A stretch of 64,000 bases of DNA, from assembly GCA_023678885.1 (NCBI GenBank), contig CM042982.1, positions 8,742,001 to 8,806,000 on the forward strand, in the 5' to 3' direction. Of this stretch, positions 12,561 through 22,695 are shown one piece after another; the stretch's first letter is position 1, and every line of letters starts with the position of its first letter. The position numbers were made by a program, and so were the translations under genes. The notes under the pieces are model-generated. The model saw only the letters and a list, made by a program, of their open reading frames with translations, searched no databases and was not told the DNA's origin. This stretch comes from Pogostemon cablin. Lineage: Eukaryota; Streptophyta; Magnoliopsida; Lamiales; Lamiaceae.

Positions 12561-12900
12561 CAACAAGGAGATATAGTTCACCTTTTATTTATTAATATTG
12601 TTGAAAATTTAATTAATGGAAATTCATTTGAATGTCCTACTTTATATGTATGCTCGTATTTATTTTAACTTTAAGCATTACACCTTTTATAAGTGGCTTG
12701 TATACCCTTTAATGTTAGATTTTATATCCTTTAGCATTAATCAATATACCTTTTAGTTCTGCTCAAAATAAAATTGCAAAGGTGCTTAAGGTGGTTGGTT
12801 TATGTTTGGGTGCATGAGTGGCATGAAAAAGATATTGGAATTGCTTCCTTATGATTGTTCAAATATCATTATAGTTTTGTTTATAATTTTGTGATGTTGA

Positions 12901-13260
12901 TTTAAAGGAATTTTTGGAGAAACACTAAAACGATGGAGGAGAAATGAACAACTTGATGAATTTCAATGCACAAGAACAAGACCTGAATCTCGTTTTCGAA
13001 TGGCTGGTTTGGTGAAACATGCTTTCGAAGTGTACACAATGACAATCTTTAGACATTTTGAGGAAGAGTTTGAGAAGTGCATAATTGCTCGGTCAATACA
13101 TATTGAAAGTGAAGACACAACAATGGTTTACAATGTTCATTCTGTTGATGCTGATTGTAAAATCTATCAAGTGTTCTTTGATATGCAGATGAAACTAATC
13201 ATGTGCTCTTGTAAGAAATTTAAAGAATGTGGGCTGTTGTGCTACCATAGCAAAAAATAA
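12901..13260 (+). pseudogene. FAR1/FRS-like fragment with SWIM zinc finger
   Basis: An open frame of 120 codons begins after an in-frame TGA. It reads WRRNEQLDEFQC, then LVKHAFEVYTMTIFRHFEEE, and ends with a SWIM-type motif (C-S-C-K-K-F-K-E-C-G-L-L-C-Y-H). This order is the C-terminal part of FAR1-RELATED SEQUENCE proteins, which descend from Mutator transposases; in family members the SWIM finger is CxCx(n)CxH, as here. The DDE catalytic part and N-terminal FAR1 zinc finger are absent, and the frame stops right after the finger, so it is a fragment of roughly one seventh of a full FRS protein. It lies inside the Pack-MULE candidate between two blocks of repeat DNA. It could be the remnant of the element's own FAR1-type transposase or a captured host exon; the sequence does not decide. 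Confidence 0.75.
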
Positions 13261-13439
13261 GTAAGAAGAAAATTTTAGAGTTAGCAAATGAATTTGGATC
13301 TGAAACTCCATACTCGTTTACTTTAGTGATGTAATAGGTTAAATATTGTGATAGATTTTTTTATTTATAAATTTCTTGGATTTTGAATGAGTAAACTATT
13401 ATGTAATTATGAAATGCTTTTATTGAAAACACATTGTAA

Positions 13440-13985
13440 AATTTAGGTATTAGATAACTTATTATACACTTCGGTATTGAGTGTTGTACTCTTTAATATA
13501 AAATAATGTACTCTTTATTAATTAACAATGTATCATTTACTCATCAACAATGTACCCTTTGCAACTTAATACAATTTGCATGTCCACTATACATTTTACA
13601 TGACAAACAATGTAGCATTTACTCATAAATAATGTATCATTTACTAATTAACAACGTACCATTTGCAATTCCATAGATATTACATGACCACAATATACTT
13701 TTTCAATCTCATACAATTTTCACGATCTGTATACCATTTACATGACAAACAATGTACTTTTACTCATCGATATTGTACTCTTTACTCATATGCAATATAC
13801 CTTTTGTGCCATGCAATAATACCTTTCATAATAAACTTGAAACACTCTAAACTCCATATTTTTTGCATGACAACAATGTACCATCGACTCATAAATAATA
13901 TACCATTTACTCATAAAAAATATAGTTTTTCGAATCCATATAGTTTACATGACAATAATATACCCTTTACATGACAACAATATAC
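13440..13985. repeat. Degenerate 'ATGTACCCTTTACTCAT' repeat array, right block
   Basis: The same repeated phrases as the left block resume after the FAR1-like fragment. The segment TTTTGTGCCATGCAATAATA to the end closely follows the order seen at about 12325-12500. Open frames here are by-products of the repeat. Confidence 0.75.
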
Positions 13986-14029
13986 CCTTCATTTATTGTC
14001 TTGTAGCCGTTGTTGAAAGTTAAGAGCTG

Positions 14030-14345
14030 GAAACTTTCACCACACAATTCGGGTCTTTCAATGAAACAGACTATGATGTTCTTGAGTTCACAAGGCCTTC
14101 ATTAATCAACAACGATGCACTTCAGTTGACCCCAGATTCAGCTTCGCCTGATTACAGGATGCCTATGACATACAGTTCGACGAGGATCCTGCTACGACGG
14201 AAGTTCAAACTGTGGGAATAGCTTGTTGTGGCATCCTTCAATGCTTCCTTTTAGTTCAGCGTTTACACGCTGTCAAACAGATTTGTGGCTGAAGGTTTGG
14301 CTTTCGTGATTGCGCCCGATCTCCTTCTGCTGCCCAACAGGTTTT
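14030..14345 (+). pseudogene. Legume-lectin-domain fragment (L-type lectin)
   Basis: Read in one frame this gives ETFTTQFGSFNETDYDVLEF, then INNDALQLTPDSASPDY, then RRKFKLWE, VASFNASF, FSVY and AEGLAFVIAPDLLLLPN. That succession (NALQLTPDS, KLW, VASFNTSFVFS, GEGLAFVIAP) is characteristic of the first half of the legume lectin fold found in seed lectins and in L-type lectin receptor kinases. Two in-frame TAG codons, after KLWE and after NASF, break it, and neither a signal peptide nor the metal-binding second half is present. It is a dead fragment of about 105 codons inside the Pack-MULE candidate, best explained as captured host sequence. Whether the source was a soluble lectin or a receptor kinase cannot be told from this part. 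Confidence 0.75.
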
Positions 14346-14819
14346 GTCCGTTTATAATGGATTCATAATGGATTTATAAGTGAGTCATTTATAAGATAAT
14401 AATAATAAAAAATATTATATTGCAAAGGGTAAACTCACTATTAAATATAAAAATAGCTCTCAGCAACTACGATCATATTCAGAAAATGTAGATGACATGA
14501 AAATAGACGGCAAACAAATAAACACCATTAAAGGTAAAAAAGTAACTCCTCATGACAAAGGGTAAACTCACTATTAAATATAAAAATCTATGGCAGCTTT
14601 GAATTCACCAAAATTTAAAGTAAAGCATCGTGTGAAAGCTTTCTTAATCTATCAAGATTCTTGTGTTTCTTATCTAATGACACTTGGTCCTCATCTTTAT
14701 CCACCAATAAATCAAGGAAAAAAATCTATTCCACTAACATTGGAGCACAACCTGCTAAAATGGACACCACATCAAATTAAAATTTAAATAGTCAGCAACA
14801 AACTAGTAACAAACTGCAC

Positions 14820-15060
14820 CTTCTCTACATTGTTGCCTTGCATGTCGTCTCAGTTGCAGCATTCCCATAGCTCGTCTGACCAATTTTCGACTCGTGCATC
14901 ATTGCCTTCACCAATCGAAGAAACTCCTTGCTTCGCCCTCTGGTACCTACTCCCTACGTTGTCGCCTTCACTATCATAGAGTGCGACGACATTGCCGCCT
15001 CATGCTCTGTCGATAATCGGTAGAGAGCGGTGCTGAAGAGAGAGAAAGTGAAGATGGAAT
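14820..15060 (-). other. G+C-richer segment, possibly captured gene DNA
   Basis: Composition rises sharply (phrases such as GAGTGCGACGACATTGCCGC) within the right end of the Pack-MULE. I recognise no protein in any frame. It may be a captured untranslated or coding piece. Confidence 0.35.
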
Positions 15061-15209
15061 TAGAGAGAGAACATACACAGTGACGGCTAGAGAATGAAAT
15101 CAGGATTCTTTTTTCTTTTATATGTTGGGTCGGGTCATGATACGAGTAGTGTTAAGTTTGTGTGCCCGAGGACACAGGAGACTTTGCCAAATAAAAATTC
15201 ATGACATTT

Positions 15210-15680
15210 ATTATTGTTCAAAGTATATATATTCAGAAATATTTATATTTAATATATTAAAATAGGTTAGGTTATAATGTTATGTATCATTCAAAACTTA
15301 TGTATTCAGAAATATTAATATTTAATATATTTGTATTCAGAAAGAATTATTTTTCAATATATTATTCAAAACTTATGTATTCAGAAATATTAATATTTAA
15401 TATATTTGTATTAAAAAAATTATCTTCGTGATTTACTTCCTTAAATATCGCAATAAACCTCTCGGTTCAAAAAAAATTCACATTTATTTTTATTCAAATT
15501 TTATATATTCAAAAATATTCATGTTCAACATATTTATGTTCAATATATTAAAATCTATTATTATTGTTCAAAATATATGTATTCAGAAATATTTATGCCC
15601 AATATATTTAAATATATTACGCTAGGTATATAATGTTATATATTATTCAAAAATTATGTATTCAAAAATATTAATGTTTA
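15210..15680. repeat. A+T-rich minisatellite
   Basis: The phrases TATGTATTCAGAAATATTAA and TTTAATATATTTGTATT recur about every 60-75 bp. The array is interrupted by the Stowaway MITE at 15682 and resumes briefly after it. Confidence 0.7.
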
Positions 15681-15681
15681 A

Positions 15682-15923
15682 TACTCTCTATGTCCGTTTC
15701 CAATGTATCCATTTGCTTTTTGGCGTGTCCGGTTCTATGATATCCATTTGCTTTTTGCACGTGGATTAATGAGTATTTTTATTATATGTAAAGCGGGTAG
15801 TTGTATTAGAGGGAAGTGGTTGGTCTATTGGGTATTTTTTTTACTAAATAAGAGAAATAGATACCTTTGAAGCGGACGCCAGAAATAGTAAAATGGATAT
15901 CTTAGAAGCAGACAGAGGGAGTA
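15682..15923. mobile_element. Stowaway MITE
   Basis: Starts TACTCTCTATGTCCG and ends CAGACAGAGGGAGTA. Arm pairs CCAATGTATCCATTTGC and AATGGATATCTTAGAAGC are imperfect inverted repeats, and TA lies at both ends. It is inserted in the minisatellite. Confidence 0.8.
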
Positions 15924-16066
15924 TATTTATTTTCAGAAAGACTTATCTTCACATTATATTATTCAAAACTTACAGAGGGATATATTGAGGATATTATCCC
16001 TATCTATTATACCTATCAGTAATATTTTTACTGTAATGTATCTAATAGTAATATAAGAGTATAAAA

Positions 16067-16790
16067 TATATCTTTTTAGAGTAAACTTGCAAACTACTGT
16101 AGAATATCATTTTATGCATGTGAAGTCCTCTGAATTGATAGAGGGGTTCATTTTTTTTTTTAGGCCTTATTTATTCTAGGCTGCGAGGTAATTATATTTT
16201 TAAATTACGCATGTTAATATTATTGTAGTATTAATATTATATTAAATTAAATTTAGATTTTAAAATAAAATGTGTAACATATTTAATTTAATTATAAAAA
16301 TTAAGTTTAAATAAAGAATTATATCTTTTTAGAGTAAACTTGCAAACTACTTGAGATAAATATTATTTTTACAATTTTATTTTTTTTAGAATGTGATGCA
16401 CGTAGAATATCATTTTATGCATGTGAAGTCCTCTAAATTGATTGAGGGGTTCATTTTTTTTAGGCCTTATTTATTCTAGGCTGCGAGGTAATTATATTTC
16501 TAAATTACGCATGTTAATATTATTGTAGTATTAATATTATATTAAATTAAATTTAGATTTTAAAATAAAATGTGTAACATATTTAATTTAATTATAAAAA
16601 TTAAGTTTAAATAAAGAATTATATCTTTTTAGAGTAAACTTGCAAACTACTTGAGATAAAATATTATTTTTACAATTTTATTTTTTTTAGAATGTGATGT
16701 ACGTAAAAAAAACATTTTATGCATGTGAAGTCCTCTAAATTGATTGAGGGGTTCATTTTTTTTAGGCCTTATTTATTCTAGGCTGCGATC
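16067..16790. repeat. Tandem repeat, unit about 300 bp, 2.5 copies
   Basis: ATATCTTTTTAGAGTAAACT begins at 16067, 16321 and 16621. Each copy contains ATGCATGTGAAGTCCTCT, TTTAGGCCTTATTTATTCTA and TAAATTACGCATGTTAATAT. The first unit is about 46 bp shorter because of a gap. An isolated piece of the same unit lies at 10170-10245. Confidence 0.9.
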
Positions 16791-17065
16791 TCATTTTAAA
16801 GGCATTGAGTATGTAATTTCTTTTTCCGGAGCTTATCATTTTTTCTTCGAAGTAGTGTCTCATTGATATTCTTCATACAACCGTGTAACAGTATCGAAAG
16901 AGATTCTTGGAAAAAAGTTCTACGATAGGTCAAAATTAGATTTAGAATTTAACGTGTCAAGTAAATGTGACAGGGAATATCGAAATGTTTGATGTATGCA
17001 TGTTGATTAGCTAATGAATAGCTTGAGGGAATGACGGAGTCTTCCTGTTTATACCTATAATTTTC

Positions 17066-17620
17066 GAGTTAAAAGTTTATTTTGTCCCATAACTATTTAA
17101 AACTTTAGATTTTGTCCCAAAAAATATATGTGTATCGATTTTGTCCCATAACTATGAGTTTTCTTTCAATTTCGTCCAATTTTCGCCGGAACCCCCAATT
17201 TTTGCCGGATATTGGTCACGTGTGTTGCACGTGACTGATGAATTTGGGGGTTCCGGCGAAAATCTAGGGTTCCGGAGAAAATTGGACAAAATTGAAAGAA
17301 CACTCATAGTATGGGACAAAATCGATACAAATATCTTTTTTGGGACAAAATTTAAAGTTTAAAAAGTTATGGGACAAAAAAAACTTTTAACTCTTGAGTT
17401 AATTCCTAAAAAAAATTACCACCTTGGGGTTTTTAAATCTATCATGACTTTTAATTTTTGTCAATTCAATACACGATCTATTTAATATTTTCAATTCTTT
17501 CACGAACTTTTATTTTTGTCAATTTAATACGCGATCTATTTATTATTTTCAATTTTATCACAATTTTTATTTTTTGCTATTTGATACACCACTTATTTTA
17601 TTTTTTCAATTCAATTAAAT

Positions 17621-17658
<38 letters not shown>

Positions 17659-18630
17659 AAAGTAGAACTATGTAGTTATTAATTAATGGAATTAATACTC
17701 CATCCAATTTTTTTATTTTTATTTTTAAATTTAAATTAGTTACTAATTAATTTCCTTTGCCATAAAATTTTAATTTTCAATAAATAATTTTATTTATATT
17801 ATATTTTTATTAGAGTTGTGGATTTACTATATAATAATAGTGATAAGTTCGAACAAAAGTAATAATAATAATAATAATTGAATTTTATTTGTTATGGTTA
17901 AAAATTATTTTACATAAAGGTCGACCAACTAAGATAATTTTTTAATCGAATGTTAATTTACTATAACAACAATACAGAAAAAAATCTTATGAAATAAATG
18001 ATCGACTTGTGTGTTTTAATTAATTTTTAAATAAATTTTATTATTAAAAACAATAACACTATTATAATAATAATAATAATAATAATGAATTTAATTGAAT
18101 TGAAATATAAAATAAGTGGGTTACGAAATTGCAAAAATAAAAGTTGTGATAGAATTAAAAATATTAAATAGATCGCGTATTGAAGGTCGTGATAAAATTG
18201 AAAATATTAAATAGATTGTGTATTGAATTGATAAAAATAAAATGTCGTGATAGATTTTAAAATTCCCAATAAGGTGGTGAATTTTTTAGGAATTAACCCA
18301 AGAGTTATAAGTTTTTTTTTGTCCATAACTTTTTAAACTTTAAATTTTGTCCCAAAAAAGATATTTGTATCGATTTTGTCTCATAACTATGAGTTTTATT
18401 TCAATTTTGCCCAATTTTTGTCAGAACCCTAGATTTTCGCCGGAACTCCCAAATTCATCAGTCACCTGCAACGCAAGTGACCAATATCCGGCGAAAATTG
18501 AGGGTTCCGGCGAAAATTGGGCAAAATTGAAAGAAAACTCATAGTTATGGGACAAAATCGATACAAATATATTTTTTGGGACAAAATCTAAAGTTTTAAA
18601 TAGTTATGGGACAAAATAAACTTTTAACTC
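17066..18630. mobile_element. Foldback element: two palindromic units in inverted arrangement
   Basis: Unit 1 (17066-17393) is itself a long palindrome. It starts AGTTTATTTTGTCCCATAAC, passes through TTCGCCGGAACCCCC and a centre near 17224 (CACGTGTGTTGCACGTG), and returns as GGGGGTTCCGGCGAA and GTTATGGGACAAAA. Unit 2 (18301-18630) is a second copy of this palindrome. The DNA between them is also an inverted repeat: TCACGAACTTTTATTTTTGT and GATCTATTT on the left answer AAATAGATCGCGTATTGAAG on the right, with ATT/AAT microsatellites flanking a central loop near 17656-18065. The whole could fold into one large hairpin with smaller hairpins at each base. No protein is encoded; frames inside are palindrome artefacts. 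Confidence 0.85.
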
Positions 18631-18639
18631 TTTAATTTT

Positions 18640-19230
18640 CTATTTACTTTTTGTATTATTTTTTATATTTGTAGAAAAACTATCTTAAGATTTCATTTGG
18701 CATCAGAGCAGGTTGGTATTCTTTTATTCAGTTAAAGATCCTGGAACCCCAGCTTCTCGATAAACCATATCTCTCTTGATATTGGCTTCGCAGTTCATCC
18801 CCCTTTTTAGATGGATCCAACTATCGTTACTGAAAATCCGTGATGATCATTTTTCTAAAATCCCAAGGTGATGGTGAGGTTAGAAAGGCTTTTGAGGAAG
18901 GATGTGTTCATCGCCTACAATGTTGAACAAGTAAACAAATGTCAGTTGCTAACTTTGAAAAGCACATGAGCCTACTTACAATAAACTACGGAAGGATGAT
19001 GATGAACCAAAGACAAATCTCCAATAAAAAAGAAAAATAATGAAAGAAAGTTGGCAGGAGAAAGAAACAAATAGACTATTCTTGAAACTAGTATTGAAAA
19101 AGATCAACGCCGAAAGTGCAAATGTTTTTGATGCACCGATATTTGATCTGTAGATCGACTAATCCGGGAGTGCAAATGTATAGTACATTATCAGTATGAA
19201 TGTCCAACGTTTTTCAGAAGAAACATAGTA
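18640..19230 (+). mobile_element. Retrotransposon 5' internal relic with primer-binding site
   Basis: TGGCATCAGAGCA (18698-18710) is one base away from the usual plant retroelement primer-binding site TGGTATCAGAGC, complementary to initiator tRNA-Met. About 100 bp downstream is ATGGATCCAACTATCG, a plausible gag start, followed by a frame broken by stops. The LTR expected just upstream is not recognisable because the foldback element lies there. No later gag or pol sequence follows. Confidence 0.6.
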
Positions 19231-19724
19231 CTCAAAACCTAAAGGTTATGTTCGTTTTTGGATTTTAAATCTAGGTTTTGGTTTTCCAAAACGCACATCC
19301 AAATTTTAAAAACCTCCCCTATATATACCTAGTACATTCTCTCTCTTCAATTAATACACTTTCTCTCTTTATCTCTCCTATCTCATTTAACTTTTTAAAT
19401 AAATTAATACATTAATTTGACATAAAGTTAAAACATACCCTACTCAAAACCCAAAATATACATAGAACACACTATTCATGGTTTTCAAATCTTACATAAG
19501 AGCACCCACATCCGTTCACCGGTTTAAACTCAAATATTCCACTCAATTCACTTTTACATATTTCCCCATTAAACTCAACTAACACCCACATTCATTTCTC
19601 AATTTAAACTAACTATTCATGAGACCCACTATTTTATTTTTTTACTACATAATATAACTAAATATAATACTCTTAATTTAATTTATTTTACATAAAATTA
19701 TATATATTATATTATTTATTGAAA

Positions 19725-19728
<4 letters not shown>

Positions 19729-19792
<64 letters not shown>
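19729..19792. repeat. (TA)n microsatellite
   Basis: About 32 TA units near the left end of the Harbinger element. Confidence 0.95.
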
Positions 19793-19794
<2 letters not shown>

Positions 19795-19977
19795 ATTTAA
19801 TTAAAATGTGTTCAAAAATTAAGACAATGCATTATAGAAAAAATAAATGAGTACAATAATTAAGACAATGCATAAAACAAAAAATAAATGAGTACAATAA
19901 TTAAGACAATGAGTAACACAAAAAATAAACGAGTACAATAGTTAGGACTATCCATAATACGAGAAAATGTAAGTTAT

Positions 19978-21282
19978 TAATTGTTACCAAAGCGTTGCCA
20001 AATATGTTGAACCAAATCAGCACGAAGTTGGTGATGAGCATGATTATCACGCAGTTCGAAATTTCTTCGAAGATATTCTTGGAACTCTCGATTCGAGCCT
20101 TGAATAGGTTGTGCAGGATCATCACCTTCGTCATTTGACCAATTTGTGACCATGCCTCCTTCATCTTGGACAATCATGTTGTGTAAAATAATGCAAGTTA
20201 ACATTATGAGTTTCAATTTCTTTCTATACCAAAAACGAGCGGGTCCCTCACGATTGCCCATCGAGCTTGGAGAACCCCAAATGCTCTTTCGACGTCTTTC
20301 CTTGCAGCTTCTTATTTTTTCTTAAACAATCTTCGTTTTGGATCTTGTGGGCATGGAAATGCTTTGACAAAAATCGCCCACTCTGGATAGATTCCATCAG
20401 TTAAATAATATCCTTGTGTGTATTGCGTTTCATTCATGGTGTACTCAACAGTGGGAGCATTTTCTCGCAAAACATTGTTAAACAGAGGAGATTCATACAA
20501 TACGTTTATATCATTGCACGAACCTGCAACTCTAAAAAATGCATACCATATCCATAAATCTTTAGACGCGACTGCTTCGAGCACAATCGTAGGTGAGCCA
20601 TGACCTCTTGTAAATTGACCTTTCCATGTAACAGGACAATTCTTCAACTCTCAATGCATACAATCAAGACTGCCTAACATACCATGGAACCCATGTTTCT
20701 GCTCATGCATTTGATAAAGACGTTGAATGTCATTATACGTCGGTCTTCTCAAGTATTGACAACCAAATATTTCAACCATGTTTTTGCAAAATTAGAAAAG
20801 ACACTTCATTGGAGTTGTTTCTCCCATCCGAAGATACTCATCGAGATGGTCGGCGCAGACTCCATAAGCTAATTGGCGAATAGCTGCAGTACATTTTTGT
20901 AGCGGTGACAAACTTTGTCTCTTTGCAGCATCGACCCTCTATTGAAAGTAAGGAGACCGACTCTCGAGTACTTCTACTATGTGAATAAACAACTCTCTCC
21001 ATATTCAAAATCGTCTTCTAAATAAGTTATCCGAATACACGGGATTTGTGCAAAAATAATCATGCATAAGTCTTTCATGTCCGGATTCACGATTTCGTTC
21101 TATAAACCTTCTTTGTTGTGGTATCTCGAATTGTTGTTGATATGCTTCTAGAAGTTGTCGCCCTTGATTGACTAACATTAACATGAATTCTTCGCCTGGC
21201 GAATTTGGTCTCTCGTAATTTTCGACTTCATATTCTTCATCACTGGATGAGGCAGAGTTGTTATTGTTAGAATATTGAGACA
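19978..21282 (-). pseudogene. PIF/Harbinger transposase (HARBI1-like nuclease), pseudogene
   Basis: From the ATG near 21282 the frame gives MSQYSNNNNSASSSDEEYEV and PQQRRFIERNRESGHERLMH, the usual N-terminal part of plant Harbinger transposases. After a frame break come LGSLDCMH, KNCPVTWKGQFTRGHGSPTI, EAVASKDLWIWYAFF, AGSCNDINVLYESPLFN, GYYLTDGIYPEWAIFVK and then ARKDVERAFGVLQARW, IILHNMIVQDE near 20000-20300. These are the conserved DDE-nuclease blocks (the Asp in LDCMH, the Asp in NDINVL/DGIYPEW, the Glu in VERAFG). CMH is followed by TGA where the family has Trp, and KKK by a stop, and at least two frameshifts are present, so the protein cannot be made. The enzyme would cut and paste the element with the help of the second protein encoded upstream. 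Confidence 0.85.
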
Positions 21283-21753
21283 TTTTTTGGTGCAAGATTT
21301 TTGTGTGAGTAGAACATAATATTTGAGAATGCAACAATGTCATTGATGAAACACATATATATAGCAAACTCACCTTGCAACGGCTATATTGCAACGACTA
21401 GTTTTACAACGGCTATATTTCAACGGCTAATTTTACAATGGCTATATTGCAACGGCTAGTTTTATAACGACTATATTTTCAACAGCTAGTTTTTAAAGGT
21501 CAACTATGAAAAAAAACAAAAAACTTATATAATAAAATATTAATTAATTTAATAATGCAAATAAATAATATTTTAAAATAAAGATTACATTAAACTAGTG
21601 AAAATTAAACATTATGGAAAAAACATTAAGAACATTCTATAAATAAATAATAAACAAATACAACAAATACTTCTACTTATTTTGAGAGTTCTATTTTTCC
21701 ATGATCTTCTTACATAGTTGCTCGTGTAAGATGAGACAATCTATAAACATTTT

Positions 21754-22695
21754 TTATGTATCTGCATTAATAGTTTCCCACTCTTTCATCATGATGTCAC
21801 GCTCCTTTAACTCAATTTCTTTTTTCTTGACTTCTGTATATTCTGAAAATCTCTCGAGCACAGTTGAGAATTTCATGGACTTATCATCATATCTTTCCAT
21901 GTTTTCACCTGATTTAACTTTTTCTTTTTCTTTAGCTTTTCGCTTTGCTGCCTTTTGTCCAATTGGACGAGGTTCGTCATCATTTAGATCAATATTCAGA
22001 TGAAAATTTCTATCCGATGATGTATTGCTTGCATCCGACTCTGACGTCCTCGCTTTCTTTGATGTCCCATGGTAATCACTATTTTGTGGACAATACATTG
22101 GAAGATCCTTCACTATTTTCCAGACATGCTCGAGATTAAATGCAACATCATTATTTTCACCTGCATATTAATCATAAGCCATGTACAATAAATCTGCATC
22201 ACTGTGACCACTTCTATGTACCTCGTATACACTGTTGTAGCAAGCATTGAATTTGTTCACCTTTCGATTAATTGTTGTATACCAGTGTGATTTCATCACG
22301 CTTGCATTTCTTTTGCACAAGCCTACAGGACGATTTTTGTTGTAGTAGTTTGAAACCCGCTCTCAAAATACACTCCCTTTTTGATCGTTGCCGATTTTTT
22401 GGTCATCACTGATAGTGATAAAAGAATAAGCGACTAGTTCGTCTTCTGCTTTGCTCCACGTGACTTTTTTTACTAGTAGCACCACCTTCGTCATGCTCTT
22501 CTATCTCTATCTCTACTTGAGTTGGATTGTTATAAAATTATATTTCTGGAGTGAAGGATGGAAATTGAGTGGATTGATTGAATAGGAAATTTTGAAAATT
22601 TTGTGGAACTTGTGCACTTGGAGAAGAAAATGATTCAATATTGGGTGGATTTTGAGAATCAAAAAAATTTCTAAAAAATCCACTATTATTTTTAT
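21754..22695 (-). pseudogene. Harbinger second protein (Myb/SANT-NAM-associated type), pseudogene
   Basis: A start near 22695 gives MDKNNSGFFRNFFDSQNPP and a Ser/Pro/Phe/Asn-rich leader, as in the DNA-binding partner of plant Harbinger transposases (often mis-annotated as glutathione S-transferase T3-like). The middle, which should hold the SANT-like domain with its tryptophans, contains several stops. The last open part (22113-21754) includes KKARTSESDASN, RPIGQKAAKRKAKEKEK and a Lys/Glu-rich coiled segment ending EWETINADT, which matches the family C-terminus. The partner normally binds the element ends and brings in the nuclease; this copy is dead. Confidence 0.7.

Larger units (their letters stand above)
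10495..15188. mobile_element. Candidate Pack-MULE (4.7 kb) carrying gene fragments
   Basis: The left end GAGTGAGTCTCTTGTGTGTC aligns without gaps to the reverse complement of the right end, GGCAAAGTCTCCTGTGTCCT; both continue to CGG and, further in, to CCGGATCAACCC / ATGACCCGACCC. AAATAAAAA flanks both sides (10486-10494 and 15189-15197), a 9-bp match as expected for Mutator-like elements, although this A-rich word is weak evidence alone. Inside are a FAR1-type SWIM fragment (12901-13260), a legume-lectin-domain fragment (14030-14345), an approximately 900-bp nested MITE (11262-12162), and G+C-richer pieces at 10600-10790 and 14820-15060 that look like captured transcribed DNA. The small MITE at 51861-52219 has the same termini. 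Confidence 0.6.

Noticed and set aside
20418..20872. Plus-strand frames of about 60 codons
   Set aside because: They are antisense to the Harbinger transposase.
21701..22003. Plus-strand frame of 100 codons
   Set aside because: It is antisense to the Harbinger second protein, which has recognisable family features on the minus strand.
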